Shown: one piece after another, positions 21,324-31,240 of the stretch
How positions within the stretch are numbered: position 1 is the first letter of the stretch
How the letters are laid out: each line of letters begins with the position of its first letter
NCBI RefSeq assembly: GCF_002165255.2
Contig: NZ_CP028561.1
Location: 2,666,001-2,730,000 of the forward strand
DNA: 64,000 nt
Direction: 5' to 3'
Source of the DNA: Acinetobacter sp. WCHA45
GTDB taxonomy: Bacteria > Pseudomonadota > Gammaproteobacteria > Pseudomonadales > Moraxellaceae
Translations under genes and position numbers: made by a program
The notes under the pieces: model-generated
The model's database searches: none
Seen by the model: the letters and a program-made list of their open reading frames with translations, nothing else
What the model was told of the DNA's origin: nothing

Positions 21324-22133
21324 ATGATGGAATGGTTACAACTGCTATTACCTGCTTGGATCATGGGGTCACTTTTGGTATTTCTGACAGCACCACTCGG
21401 CTGTCTGATGCTTTGGCGCAGAATGTCTTTTTTTGCTGATACCATGGCACATGGCACGCTATTAGGCGTCGCTATTGCAGCCTTACTACATCTACCCTTT
21501 TGGTTAGGGGTCGCTTTTCTGGCTGCTTTACTGGTTGGTATTTTATGGGTACTGCATGACTCCCGCCTCCCTAATGATGCCTTACTCGCATTAAGTTCAG
21601 CGACATTACTGTGCTCTGGTTTGTTATTAATTCAGCATATTCCGAGTTTACGCCCCGAATTATTAAGCTACTTATTTGGCGATCTTCTTAGTATTGAATG
21701 GTCTGATTTACCCATGTTTGCGGTCGTGATTGTAGGTTCGCTTATCGTTTTGTATCGTTCATGGTCTGCACAAATTCAAATTGCAATTGATCCCGATATT
21801 GCAATGAGTGAAGGGGTGAGAGCCAATTGGCAACGCTTGATTTTCATGCTGTTATTGGCGCTATTTACAGTACTTGCGCTCCGTGCTGTTGGCTCACTCC
21901 TTATGGGTGCATTACTGGTGATTCCTGCACTAAGCGCACGCTTACTTGCACATTCACCTAAACAAATGGTGATTTGGGCATTCTTACTGGCTCAATTGGC
22001 TGTGACGGTTGGCTTATGGTCTAGTGCGGCGTTAAATATTGCCACAGGTCTCAGTATCGTTTTATGTATGGCGCTTTGCTTTGCCGTTATTTTTGCAGTA
22101 CAAAAATTCTTACCGAATTTTAAAACCAATTAA
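21324..22133 (+). CDS. znuB: Zinc ABC transporter permease
   Basis: The 269-aa inner-membrane channel subunit has about eight hydrophobic helices and the family segment MSFFADTMAHGTLLGVAIAAL near the N-terminus. It starts 3 nt after the znuC stop (ATG at 21324 or the adjacent one at 21327). Last gene of zur-znuC-znuB. Confidence 0.94.
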   Translation: MMEWLQLLLPAWIMGSLLVFLTAPLGCLMLWRRMSFFADTMAHGTLLGVAIAALLHLPFWLGVAFLAALLVGILWVLHDSRLPNDALLALSSATLLCSGLLLIQHIPSLRPELLSYLFGDLLSIEWSDLPMFAVVIVGSLIVLYRSWSAQIQIAIDPDIAMSEGVRANWQRLIFMLLLALFTVLALRAVGSLLMGALLVIPALSARLLAHSPKQMVIWAFLLAQLAVTVGLWSSAALNIATGLSIVLCMALCFAVIFAVQKFLPNFKTN

Positions 22134-22297
22134 ATGTTTCCAATCTTAGCATTCAATACTTGGATGCTATGTCGACTATTATTTTAACGATCACCAATAT
22201 CGTAAAAATCGTCAAAAAATAAGCTATTAAGCACTGCTCACATCGGGCAAAATCATCTCTTTGTATCATTTAAAAATAACGAACCAAGGAGAGCTTC

Positions 22298-23218
22298 ATG
22301 ACTGCTCAATCCGTCATTCTTCCATTACCATCTGATCATGCTCGTTTTATTGTTTTGCGTTTAAAAGATTTAAGCATATCTGAACTCAAACAGCAGATTG
22401 AAGCTCTGCTCTCAACCCGTGATCGTCTGATTACCCAACACCCTAACGATCAAATTAAAACAGCGATTGCCTTTGGTCCTGAGCTTTGGTCAAAGCTTTA
22501 TTCTCAGACACCTGAGGACTTTAGACAGCTTGACCCGCAACATGGGGCTTTTGACATGCCTGTGGTTCCCGCGGATGTATTTATACACATTGCGAGTGCT
22601 CGTGCTGATATCTGCTTTGCGATCAGTCAAGCTTTCTTCAATGGTATTCAAAGCAAAGTTGATGTTTTAGATGAGCGTGCTTGCTTCCGTTTCTTTGATG
22701 GTCGCGATATGACAGGCTTTATTGATGGTACAGAAAACCCTCAGTTCCCAGATGACCGTGCTGAAGCTGCGCTCCTTGCAGAAACAGCAGGGGCTTTTGC
22801 AGATGGCAGCTTTATTTTTGCACAGCGCTATATTCATAATTTAGCAAAATGGCAACAACTCAAAGTCGATGCTCAAGAACATGTTTTTGGACGTACCAAA
22901 CTTGAATCTATTGAACTTGATGATGACATCAAACCCCAAAATTCACATGTCGCACGTACTGTGGTAGAAGATGAGGATGGCGAAGAAATGGAAATCTTGC
23001 GTCACAGTTTGCCTTATGGTGATGGTAAAGGTGAACAAGGTCTATTTTTTGTTGCCTATACCAATAATTTGAGCATTATTGATGCCATGTTAAAACGAAT
23101 GTTCGGTACCACAGGTGATGGTATTCATGACCGTTTATTGCATTTCACTACTGCGATTGATGGGGCATATTATTTCGCACCAAGTGATGAATTACTCGAA
23201 GAAGTTATTGAATTATAA
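22298..23218 (+). CDS. Dyp-type (dye-decolorising) heme peroxidase
   Basis: The 306-aa cytosolic peroxidase oxidises phenolic and dye substrates with H2O2. The diagnostic GxxDG motif is present as MTGFIDGTENPQ, with the distal Asp. The region after the proximal His (VARTVVEDEDGEEMEILRHSLPYG) and the distal Arg follow as in the YfeX-like group. A good AAGGAG site precedes the ATG. It stands alone, so the natural substrate is not shown by context. Confidence 0.93.
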   Translation: MTAQSVILPLPSDHARFIVLRLKDLSISELKQQIEALLSTRDRLITQHPNDQIKTAIAFGPELWSKLYSQTPEDFRQLDPQHGAFDMPVVPADVFIHIASARADICFAISQAFFNGIQSKVDVLDERACFRFFDGRDMTGFIDGTENPQFPDDRAEAALLAETAGAFADGSFIFAQRYIHNLAKWQQLKVDAQEHVFGRTKLESIELDDDIKPQNSHVARTVVEDEDGEEMEILRHSLPYGDGKGEQGLFFVAYTNNLSIIDAMLKRMFGTTGDGIHDRLLHFTTAIDGAYYFAPSDELLEEVIEL

Positions 23219-23263
23219 AATTTAGAATTGAAAAGAATAAAATTTCTTCAATATAATAAAAAA

Positions 23264-23309
23264 CTTTGCAGCATAAATAGTATCTAACTCAATCTAATAT
23301 GCTGCAAAG
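23264..23309. repeat. 12-bp hairpin between the Dyp peroxidase and M48 genes
   Basis: The arms CTTTGCAGCATA and TATGCTGCAAAG are separated by 22 bases. No clear T-run follows. It may end the peroxidase transcript or be a dyad site ~38 bp before the next ATG. Confidence 0.5.
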
Positions 23310-23346
23310 AGAATTATTTAAATCATAATCAGTTTAAAGAAAAAAT

Positions 23347-25224
23347 ATGAACAATACGCAATATTCAGAAAATGAAAGATTTGAAAAGCTCATTCTCCAG
23401 CTACAAGAGAAAATCAAAAAAAATCCTAAAACCTATCAATTAAAAGTATTTATGCTGGCTATTTTAGGAAATTTATATATAGGAATCATGATTTTATTCT
23501 TATTAGCCCTCATTCCCTTATTACTGATGTCGATTCTATTTTTAAAAGCTTTTGCAATTAAACTCATTCTAATCGTTGGTTTTTTTATTTGGGTCATTTT
23601 ACGATCTTTGTGGGTTAAGCAAATACCACCTCAGGGTTATGCAATTACTGCTACGGATGCTCCTGAATTATTTGAGATTATTCATAAATTACAACAACAG
23701 CTCAATGCACCTGATTTTCATAAAGTGCTTATCGTAGAAGACTTAAATGCTGGCGTTGTTCAAATCCCTCGTTTTCTAGGTTTAGGCTCTTCTCAAAATT
23801 ATTTATTGTTAGGGTTGCCATTACTTAAGTCCTTAACCGTAGCACAATTTACTGCGGTTCTAGCTCATGAGTTTGGTCATCTCGCAAAAAATCATGCACA
23901 ATTTTCAAACTGGATTTATCGTCAACGTATTCGTTGGACGCAGTTAGTCGAGGTATTAGAACAGAACCAAAGTCGAGGAGACTTCTTATTTAGACCTTTT
24001 CTCAATCGCTTTGTCCCATACTTTACGGCTTATTCTTTCCCTCTTGCACAGGCAAATGAATATGAAGCAGATGCCATCGCGGTTCAACTAACCTCTTCGC
24101 AATCTACAGCCGAGGCATTAACCACTGTGAGTATTATTAGCCAATATCTTGATGAAAAATATTGGACTGAAATTTATAAACATGCGGATGATATGCCACA
24201 ACCTGTGATGACACCGTTCTTTAATCTCACCCATGCTCTGACACATGAATTAGAGAAAGAAAATACTACAGCATGGTTGTCAGTGTCGATGCAACAAATG
24301 ACAACGCATCTTGATACGCATCCATCATTACAAGATCGTTTAAAAGCAATTGGGGTAGTTCCTGAGTTTAAATACCCTTCTGCTGAACAACGTGCAGATC
24401 GCCTACTTGGTAAGCAACTCGAAAAAGTGACCGCCAATTTTGACCAAATGTGGCAAAGTAATATTTCTTCTTCGTGGCAAGAAAGATACCAGTTCATCCA
24501 AGGTGGCAAACAGCGCCTTATAGAACTTGATCAAAAACAACAGAGCGATGATTTGAATATTGATGAAGCATTTGAACGTGCTCAACTCACGCTCTTTATT
24601 GCCAAACAAACAGAGCAAGCATGTCAACAATTGGCAGCACTTCATGAAAAAGCACCAGAACATGCTGAAATTTGTTTGGAATATGGCAGAGCATTATTAG
24701 AAAAAAATGATGATCAAGGTTGTGTCTACATGATTCGTGCCGCAGAACTGAATGAATTTATGAAGACAACTTGCTATGAAAGACTACGTGATTTTTATTG
24801 GCAACAAGGACAACCAGATCAAGCTCAACATTATCACCACTTACTTGTAGAGCGTCTTGAATTAGAGAGTCTTGCACAACAAGAGCGAAATCAGCTTCAC
24901 TTAAACAATAAGTTCACCCCACATGATTTAAGTTCAATCGAGTTACAACAGCTCACAGATGCATTGAGCAAAATCAAGGATTTAAAGAAAGCATATTTCG
25001 TCAAAAAGAAAGTTGATTATTTGACACATTTACCCTGTTATGTCTTGGCATTTTCAACGACTCGTTGGTACCAATTCACCAATAAAAAGCGAATTGAGGA
25101 TGTTTTACAAGAAATTCAAAATAATATGCCATTAAATCAAGCCGTCTTAATTTTAAGTATTGAGGGAGATAATTATAAATTTGGCCGCAAAATGCGATGG
25201 ATTAAAGGTTCTCGTATTTTTTAA
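23347..25224 (+). CDS. Membrane M48-family zinc metallopeptidase with TPR-like C-terminus
   Basis: A 625-aa protein with two N-terminal membrane segments (about residues 35-66 and 68-86), then an M48 peptidase domain. The zinc motif HEFGH is at 174-178, and the third ligand is the Glu of NEYEAD at about 238. Residues ~400-520 look like helical repeats (TPR-type) and the end is charged. It is longer than HtpX and belongs to the general M48 group. A role in membrane-protein or envelope quality control is inferred only. The gene is monocistronic in appearance. Confidence 0.85.
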   Translation: MNNTQYSENERFEKLILQLQEKIKKNPKTYQLKVFMLAILGNLYIGIMILFLLALIPLLLMSILFLKAFAIKLILIVGFFIWVILRSLWVKQIPPQGYAITATDAPELFEIIHKLQQQLNAPDFHKVLIVEDLNAGVVQIPRFLGLGSSQNYLLLGLPLLKSLTVAQFTAVLAHEFGHLAKNHAQFSNWIYRQRIRWTQLVEVLEQNQSRGDFLFRPFLNRFVPYFTAYSFPLAQANEYEADAIAVQLTSSQSTAEALTTVSIISQYLDEKYWTEIYKHADDMPQPVMTPFFNLTHALTHELEKENTTAWLSVSMQQMTTHLDTHPSLQDRLKAIGVVPEFKYPSAEQRADRLLGKQLEKVTANFDQMWQSNISSSWQERYQFIQGGKQRLIELDQKQQSDDLNIDEAFERAQLTLFIAKQTEQACQQLAALHEKAPEHAEICLEYGRALLEKNDDQGCVYMIRAAELNEFMKTTCYERLRDFYWQQGQPDQAQHYHHLLVERLELESLAQQERNQLHLNNKFTPHDLSSIELQQLTDALSKIKDLKKAYFVKKKVDYLTHLPCYVLAFSTTRWYQFTNKKRIEDVLQEIQNNMPLNQAVLILSIEGDNYKFGRKMRWIKGSRIF

Positions 25225-25240
25225 TCTATAACACAAGAGA

Positions 25241-25266
25241 AGAGATGTTGTAAGCACAGCATCTCT
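25241..25266 (+). terminator. Hairpin after the M48 gene
   Basis: AGAGATG/CATCTCT with an inner TGT/ACA forms a stem 17 nt after the stop codon. It lacks a strong T-run, so termination activity is uncertain. Confidence 0.4.
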
Positions 25267-25383
25267 AATCAATAAACTCGAAAGATTTATATGAATATGT
25301 TAATTCCACTTCAATCACTCTCCCCTTAAGCTGCTAAAATTTGCTATATTTGACGTTTTTCTGCGACATTTATTTCGGTAACT

Positions 25384-27183
25384 ATGAATACGGCAATACA
25401 AGCAGCTCTTGATCATGCGGTACAATCCCTTCAACAACAAGGGGTACTTCCTTCAGATTGGACAAACACGAGCCATTTAACCCGTACCAAAGACCGAAGT
25501 CACGGTGACTTTGCATCCAATATTGCTATGATCGGCTCTAAAGCTGCTGGTATGAAACCACGTGATTTAGCTGAAAAAATCTTAGCAGCACTACCTGAAG
25601 TCGCTGACATTACAAAAGCAGAAATCGCAGGGCCTGGTTTTATTAACTTCTTTCTAAACGCAGACCAACGCTTCGCTGTACTTGATCAAATTCAAGCACA
25701 AAAAGACCAATATGGACGCAGCCAAGCCAATGCAGCTAAAAAAATCCAAGTCGAATTTGTTTCTGCAAACCCAACATCTAGTCTGCATGTGGGACATGGT
25801 CGTGGTGCAGCTTACGGCATGACTGTTGCCAACCTTTTAGAAGCAACAGGTGCACAAGTTGACCGTGAATACTATGTCAATGATGCAGGACGCCAAATGG
25901 ATATTTTGGCAACATCAACTTATTTACGTTATTTAGAATTGACTGGGCAAACGCTTGTTTTCCCTAAAAATGCCTATCAAGGCGACTATGTTAAAGAAAT
26001 CGCACAAAGCATTATTGATCAAGATGGCGATGCACACGTTCGTCCAGTTGCTGACATTTACAACGATGTGCCTGAAGATGTTCAATATGCTGAAGAACTC
26101 GATGCCGAAGGCAATAAAGTTATTCTGTCTGGTGATAAAGAAAAACACATTGATGGCTTAATCGCCAATTCACAACAACAGTTAGGTGCGGGCTATCGCG
26201 TATTTCACCAAGCGGCTTTACATGCCATTTTGGATGATATCAAAGATGACCTTGCTGACTTTGGCGTGACTTTTGATGAATGGTTTAGCGAAGCTTCGCT
26301 AACCGAAAAAATTGATGAAGCACTTGCGACGCTTGATCAACGTGGCTTTCTCTATGAAAAAGATGGCAATATTTGGTTTAAATCAACTGAATTTGGCGAT
26401 GAGAAAGACCGTGTGGTCAAACGTCGTAATGGTCAAACCACTTATTTTGCATCTGACATTGCTTACCATTTGAATAAACTGCAACGTGGTTATACTGACT
26501 TGATTGATATTTGGGGTTCAGATCACCACGGTTATATTTCACGTGTAAAAGCTGCGATTGATGCAATGGGTTACGACTCTAAAAAACTGACTGTTCTTTT
26601 AGTTCAGTTCGTGAGTTTATGGCGTGGTGGCGAGATGGTACAAATGTCATCTCGTTCAGGTCAATTCGTGACTTTACGTGATCTACGTAAAGAAGTCGGC
26701 AACGATGCGGCGCGTTTCTACTACGTGATGCGTAAATCAGAACAACATATCGACTTTGATTTAGACCTTGCCGTTTCTCAAAGCAAAGACAATGCGGTGT
26801 ACTACATTCAGTATGCCCATGCACGTGTAAATAGTATTTTGAACCGCGCAAAAGAGAAAGGCATTACGTTTGATGTCGCATCTGCTCGCCAAGTTGCTAA
26901 TCTGTTAGCATTAGAGACTGAAACAGAGATTCTCGCTAAATTAGCAGCTTATCCTGAAATTTTGATTCGTGCTGCAAATGTCTACGAACCACATCAAATT
27001 GGTAATTATCTAAAAGACTTAGCTGCGCTATTTCATGGATGGTATGCTCAAGATGGCGTTAAATTTGTTGATGAAACAAATATTCCTTTATCACAAGCGC
27101 GTTTATTACTTTCAATTAACGTACAACAAGTTTTACGTAATGGCTTAGAGTTACTGGGTGTATCTGCTCCTGAAGCGATGTAA
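25384..27183 (+). CDS. argS: Arginyl-tRNA synthetase
   Basis: It charges tRNA-Arg with arginine in the cytoplasm. The 599-aa class I enzyme has the N-terminal Add-1 domain (GDFASNIAMIGSKAAG), the HIGH motif as HVGH at residues 135-138 (NPTSSLHVGHGRGAAYG) and the region replacing KMSKS as MVQMSSRSGQFVTL. The C-terminal anticodon-binding helical domain contains DLDLAVSQSKDNAVYYIQYAHARV. It is followed by a strong terminator. Confidence 0.98.
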   Translation: MNTAIQAALDHAVQSLQQQGVLPSDWTNTSHLTRTKDRSHGDFASNIAMIGSKAAGMKPRDLAEKILAALPEVADITKAEIAGPGFINFFLNADQRFAVLDQIQAQKDQYGRSQANAAKKIQVEFVSANPTSSLHVGHGRGAAYGMTVANLLEATGAQVDREYYVNDAGRQMDILATSTYLRYLELTGQTLVFPKNAYQGDYVKEIAQSIIDQDGDAHVRPVADIYNDVPEDVQYAEELDAEGNKVILSGDKEKHIDGLIANSQQQLGAGYRVFHQAALHAILDDIKDDLADFGVTFDEWFSEASLTEKIDEALATLDQRGFLYEKDGNIWFKSTEFGDEKDRVVKRRNGQTTYFASDIAYHLNKLQRGYTDLIDIWGSDHHGYISRVKAAIDAMGYDSKKLTVLLVQFVSLWRGGEMVQMSSRSGQFVTLRDLRKEVGNDAARFYYVMRKSEQHIDFDLDLAVSQSKDNAVYYIQYAHARVNSILNRAKEKGITFDVASARQVANLLALETETEILAKLAAYPEILIRAANVYEPHQIGNYLKDLAALFHGWYAQDGVKFVDETNIPLSQARLLLSINVQQVLRNGLELLGVSAPEAM

Positions 27184-27288
27184 TCAATACACAGTTGCAA
27201 TAAAAAGTTTGAATCTGAAATATTGTTGTTAACAACGCTATACAGATCTACTTTTAAACTTAGCCTATCATTGGTCGGCAATATCTTA

Positions 27289-27325
27289 AACAAAGCATTA
27301 TTTTCAAACATAATGCTTTGTTTTT
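27289..27325 (+). terminator. Terminator of argS
   Basis: A 12-bp stem AACAAAGCATTA with its complement and a 10-base loop is followed by TTT. It lies ~105 nt after the stop codon. Confidence 0.85.
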
Positions 27326-27374
27326 AACCAGATTCAAGTTACAAATAATCTAATAGAATCAAGAGGAATTTCAG

Positions 27375-27980
27375 GTGTTTGGAAAAACGCAACGTGGTGT
27401 ATCTGAACGACCAAACAAACCCAAAAAACCACTCATTCCAAAATGGTTGGGAATGCTTGTCGCGATTCTTGCGATTCTATGTGTTGGTGTCATGCTCATG
27501 CTATGGCAACCATGGCAACCTGTTCCAGCAAAAAATCAGGTAACCTCCGATCATTATCAAGAAGAAGATACCAACAAAGATTATCGTTTCTACGATTTGT
27601 TGCCACAACAACAAGTTACTCCAATCCCTGAACAGGCTGTCCCTGAAACCAAACAACAAGGTAATGTCGTGATTATTGAATCACCAAAACCTGAAACGAC
27701 CACTGAAGATCCAATAACGATCACCTCGACTGAACCAACTGCACCAGATCAAGCCAGTTATATCTTACAAGTACGTAGCTATCCTGATCCTGACAGTGCT
27801 GATGCACGTCGTGCAGAAATTATTCTGAATGGTTTATCTGCCGATGTTATAAAAACGGTTGAAAATGGGCAAACATGGTATCGTGTTTTCTCTGGTCCTT
27901 ATGATAGCCAAGATGCAGCACTTGCTGCTCAACAAACCCTGCAACATAGCGGCATTGATTCAATTGTAATTAAACGATAA
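27375..27980 (+). CDS. SPOR-domain membrane protein
   Basis: A 201-aa bitopic protein: short basic cytoplasmic start (RGVSERPNKPKKPLIPK), one membrane helix (WLGMLVAILAILCVGVMLMLW), a Pro/Thr/Glu-rich linker, and a C-terminal SPOR domain from about residue 128 (ASYILQVRSYPDPDSADARRAEIILNG in part). SPOR domains bind denuded septal peptidoglycan, so a cell-division role (FtsN-like) is likely. GTG start at 27375 with AAGAGGAA upstream. Its position right after argS is the same as in related gammaproteobacteria. Confidence 0.88.
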   Translation: MFGKTQRGVSERPNKPKKPLIPKWLGMLVAILAILCVGVMLMLWQPWQPVPAKNQVTSDHYQEEDTNKDYRFYDLLPQQQVTPIPEQAVPETKQQGNVVIIESPKPETTTEDPITITSTEPTAPDQASYILQVRSYPDPDSADARRAEIILNGLSADVIKTVENGQTWYRVFSGPYDSQDAALAAQQTLQHSGIDSIVIKR

Positions 27981-27994
27981 AAATCTTCATGAAT

Positions 27995-28028
27995 GAAAAA
28001 AGGGAGAACCAGTTGTTCTCCCTTTTTT
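27995..28028. terminator. Bidirectional terminator between the SPOR and GST genes
   Basis: A stem GGGAGAAC/GTTCTCCC is flanked by an A-tract and a T-tract, so it serves both convergent genes. Confidence 0.92.
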
Positions 28029-28041
28029 CATGTTTGAAAAT

Positions 28042-28695
28042 TTATGCGCACTGTGAATTTAAACTTTTCTGCTCAGCTCGCTGAAACGCTGGACGCTGCT
28101 GAATACGCTGGACAAAAGCCTGAATGTTGGGATATTTCCCGTGTAGTCGATTTTGAATTGCAATCAGTGGAAATGCCATTTGAATATCTGCAAAAGAAAA
28201 AGCTCCAGCAAAATAATCATGCTCTCCCAAATACTGCTCCAGATATAGCATATGTTCTTTCATTCGAGGGCGAACAAAGCCAGCTTTCACGCCATCGGTA
28301 ATTTTTTCAGCAACAGGTCGAATAATCCACGGAACATGCTTACTCACATTATTGATGACGAGAGTCATCACCAATAAAGGCATGAGAGAGCCTTCAGCGT
28401 AGTGCATCCAATACGAGTATTGGAGCTGATCTTTGAATTGCTGCGGTTTGAACTGTTGTTTAACATCATACTGCTGTTGCAGATAATCTAAAATAACAGC
28501 CGACTCCACAATGACATTCTCATCATCCACCAGAATTGGTGCTTTACCTAGCGGATGAATCTGTTTCAAACTTTCAGGAGCTGCGTAGCTAGGTAATCTC
28601 TGATAATACTCAACTTGGTAGTCCATACCAAGCTCTTCTAATGCCCACAAAATACGGAACGAACGTGAGCATTGTAGGTAATGTAAGGTAATCAT
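28042..28695 (-). CDS. Glutathione S-transferase family protein
   Basis: A 217-aa cytosolic GST-like protein. The N-terminal thioredoxin-fold domain contains YLQCSRSFRILWALEELGMDY, the cis-Pro loop GKAPILVDD and the Glu-Ser glutathione contact VIVESAVILDYL. The C-terminal domain is all-helical (FAGAFSFADIQMAFPL). The start at 28695 gives the standard MITLHYLQCSRS beginning; the open frame extends 33 codons further but that part is not GST-like. Substrate unknown. Confidence 0.9.
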   Translation of the reverse strand: MITLHYLQCSRSFRILWALEELGMDYQVEYYQRLPSYAAPESLKQIHPLGKAPILVDDENVIVESAVILDYLQQQYDVKQQFKPQQFKDQLQYSYWMHYAEGSLMPLLVMTLVINNVSKHVPWIIRPVAEKITDGVKAGFVRPRMKEHMLYLEQYLGEHDYFAGAFSFADIQMAFPLIAIQNRLHGKYPNIQAFVQRIQQRPAFQRAEQKSLNSQCA

Positions 28696-28790
28696 TTTTG
28701 TGCCTGCTTTGTCTACGCAACTGCTGTATGAATCCCTCTCACAGTTACGTTTAGAATTATGATTTGCCCAAGCACAATAGCATTTTAGTC

Positions 28791-29200
28791 TCAAACAATC
28801 ACGGTTTGTATGTCTAAACTGCGTAACAAAGTTTTCGTCACCGGTGTTTTACTACATACATTCAGCAGCTTTTCTTGTAACACTTGTGATGGAATCTGCT
28901 CAAATATAATACGATGTGTCATCTTTTCTTGCTGTTCGCGGTTGGTATGAAAATCAACTTCAACACTGAAAATCACCCAAGTTTATTTGCTTATGCTGCG
29001 CATACATGCCTAAGGTAATCATGGTACATGATGCTAAACTTGCAGTCAGAAAATCATAAGGTGCAGGTCCCGTGTCATGTCCACCAAAAGATTCGGGTTT
29101 ATCTGTTAGAAATTGGTGTGAGCCACTTATCACCTCTCTTTTCCACTCCTTTCCACGGTTCGGCTAAAACTTGAACTTTTGCACTCGCAATCACACTCAT
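28791..29200 (-). pseudogene. OsmC-family peroxiredoxin, broken by frameshifts
   Basis: Three reading frames together spell an OsmC-type protein. It opens [21 protein letters not shown] (start 29198-29200), shifts to a frame with [32 protein letters not shown] including the first redox Cys, and shifts again near 28970 to [10 protein letters not shown]...LLNVCSKTPVTKTLL with the second Cys. At least two indels and an early stop (33 codons in) make a working product unlikely. The ATG overlaps the pirin stop codon (ATGA), so it was once translationally coupled to pirin. Sequencing error is a possible but less likely explanation for two separate shifts. Confidence 0.8.
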
Positions 29201-30144
29201 TTTGAAGCCCTCATTTGCTCAGGCAGTACAGGTGCTTCGAGACGCTTCCCTTGATAATCAGGAATTTCACCAAAACGGGCATCATGATTGATCCAATCTT
29301 CTCGTGCTTGTTGCAAATCTTGCATCGTACGCCCAACAAAATTCCACCACAGCAAAATTGGTGATTCAAACGGTTCACCCCCGATGAGTAACACACGATG
29401 ACCTTCAGTCAGTTCAACTTCGATTTCAGTCAGCCCCGTTTCCAACACCACCATATTATCGGCATTGAGTTCATGCCCATTGACCTGAGCAATGCCTTCA
29501 AGTGCCATAAAAGCATATTCAAAGTTTGGATTGAGTGGAATACGGGTTTTAGTATTCGCTTGTGCGGTTAAGTCCACACCAACCAAAGGTGTATGTACTT
29601 GCACAGGAGAAACCATATCAAGAAAATCCCCCACTAAAATGGTAAATTCAACCTGATCCTTACTGACCACCGGTAGTTCTGGATAATGCTCAAACTTTGG
29701 CTCCATATTGCGCTTGTCATCAGGCAAAGCAATCCAAAGCTGTGCTGCATGCATTTTAGTTTCAGTATCAGGTGCAACTTCGGTATGCGAAATTCCTCGC
29801 CCCGCCGTCATTAAATTCACTTGCTTAGGACGAATCAGTTGTTTTGAACCAAGACTATCGGTGTGCATCATGGTGCCTTCAATCATCCATGTAAAAGTCT
29901 GCAAACCAATATGTGGATGCGGTCCTACATCCAAACCATCTCCAGCGGGAAAACTCACTGGCCCTGCATGATCCAGAAAACACCATGCCCCCACCAAACG
30001 CTTTTGACGACTCGGCAAGGCTCGCTTAATGATTGTGCCCTTACCAATTTCTGCCGAGCGAATCGTAAATTCTTGAATAAACTGATTGATATAAGTTTCA
30101 CAATCTTTTGAATCAGAAATATCGTAATTGTTATTATTACTCAT
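29197..30144 (-). CDS. Pirin family protein
   Basis: A 315-aa bicupin protein. The N-terminal cupin has the pirin metal site DVGPHPHIGLQTFTWMIEG with His residues and the following HTDSLGS and MTAGRGISHTE motifs. The C-terminal cupin holds the VLLIGGEPFESPILLWWNFVGRT block. Pirins are iron-binding cupins, some with quercetinase activity; the function here is not shown by context. Downstream, with a 4-nt overlap, lies the OsmC pseudogene. Confidence 0.93.
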   Translation of the reverse strand: MSNNNNYDISDSKDCETYINQFIQEFTIRSAEIGKGTIIKRALPSRQKRLVGAWCFLDHAGPVSFPAGDGLDVGPHPHIGLQTFTWMIEGTMMHTDSLGSKQLIRPKQVNLMTAGRGISHTEVAPDTETKMHAAQLWIALPDDKRNMEPKFEHYPELPVVSKDQVEFTILVGDFLDMVSPVQVHTPLVGVDLTAQANTKTRIPLNPNFEYAFMALEGIAQVNGHELNADNMVVLETGLTEIEVELTEGHRVLLIGGEPFESPILLWWNFVGRTMQDLQQAREDWINHDARFGEIPDYQGKRLEAPVLPEQMRASK

Positions 30145-30339
30145 GATATTACTCTCTTTTACCTATGCTATTGCAATGAGTTGTTTTATTGATCTTAACA
30201 ATATCAACAGTATTCAATATAGTCTTTTGGTAATACACAGAGTGCTATGCATGAGACAATCTGTATTATTATTCAACTTTTGCGGGTAATTTAGTAAAGA
30301 AATTCTTCTTTGTTTGTTGTATGCCATTTGTCCCCATAC

Positions 30340-30645
30340 TCATTCAGCCTGTTTCTTTACATGTTGCTTTAGATTCTTCATAAATTGACCGAACTGTGGC
30401 AAGAATTCTTCGAATAGTGGATGATCTTTATTTTCCAGCATCACTTCGCTGAAAAGTTTTAAACCCACCGCAAAAGCTTTCGTGGTTTGATCATCAAAAA
30501 ATTCAGCACTATTTAAACGTTCAACGATCTGAAAAATATCATCATGATTTCCAGTATAAAATTCTAAACGTTCGGTGTAAGTTGATGCTTGCCCTTTCGC
30601 ATCTTTTAAATGTTGTACGGTGACATGGTATTGATGTTGTTTCAT
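30340..30645 (-). CDS. DUF3861 family protein
   Basis: A 101-aa soluble acidic protein beginning MKQHQYHVTVQHLKDAKGQ and with FAVGLKLFSEVMLENKDHPLFEEF, which I recognise as the DUF3861 pattern. No catalytic residues are evident. It starts 33 nt after the PadR-type repressor gene and is likely in its operon, so it may be controlled by the twin operator upstream. Confidence 0.75.
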   Translation of the reverse strand: MKQHQYHVTVQHLKDAKGQASTYTERLEFYTGNHDDIFQIVERLNSAEFFDDQTTKAFAVGLKLFSEVMLENKDHPLFEEFLPQFGQFMKNLKQHVKKQAE

Positions 30646-30678
30646 AAGTTTTCTCTAAATTAATATTGGATAAGGTGT

Positions 30679-31206
30679 TTATAAACGTCCAATCGCAATT
30701 GCGGCTTGATCAATCTTTTCAGCAATTTGATAAATTTGTTCTTGCTGTAGATCGGCGATATTGAGTTTTAATCGTAATGCTGTTTTTAGATTTTCCATTG
30801 CTCGATGGATCTCTATCAGTTGATCGTTGTTATGGATTTCACGTCTAATCCGTAGTTTTTCCAATAAGGCTGTCAACATTTCTTGCTGATCTTTCAGGTA
30901 CGTTTCGCCATATTCAGTGACTTGGTATTGTTTACGCTCGGCATCGAGCAAAGAAATATAATTCATTTCTTCTAAACTGGTGAGAGTTGGATAAATTGTT
31001 CCTGCACTTGGTATATAGCCATCACCCACTAACTCACTAATTCCTTTAATAATTTCATAACCATGTTTGGGATTTTGCTGAATTAAATGCAGCACTAACA
31101 GTTTCATTCGCCCTGATTCAAATAAGCGACCGCGACGACCTGAACGGTGATGCTCTCGATGATGTGTATCATGTTCATTTTCACGATGATCTGATTGATG
31201 TCTCAT
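30679..31206 (-). CDS. PadR-family repressor, YqjI-like with His-rich N-terminus
   Basis: A 175-aa transcription factor from the ATG at 31206. Residues 1-30 are rich in His and Arg (HQSDHRENEHDTHHREHHRSGRRGRLF in part), followed by a PadR winged helix (LVLHLIQQNPKHGYEIIKGISEL, SAGTIYPTLTSLEEMNYI) and a C-terminal helical dimerisation part. The layout matches E. coli YqjI, whose His-rich N-terminus senses nickel, so metal-responsive repression is inferred. Two perfect palindromes directly upstream are its probable operators. It precedes the DUF3861 gene. Confidence 0.85.
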   Translation of the reverse strand: MRHQSDHRENEHDTHHREHHRSGRRGRLFESGRMKLLVLHLIQQNPKHGYEIIKGISELVGDGYIPSAGTIYPTLTSLEEMNYISLLDAERKQYQVTEYGETYLKDQQEMLTALLEKLRIRREIHNNDQLIEIHRAMENLKTALRLKLNIADLQQEQIYQIAEKIDQAAIAIGRL

Positions 31207-31240
31207 CTTTATTTTTCTCATATTGCACAATTTATGCATA

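Noticed and set aside
28696..28794. N-terminal extension of the glutathione S-transferase
   Set aside because: The extra 33 codons are unlike the family, and the standard MITLHYLQCSRS start lies at 28695.
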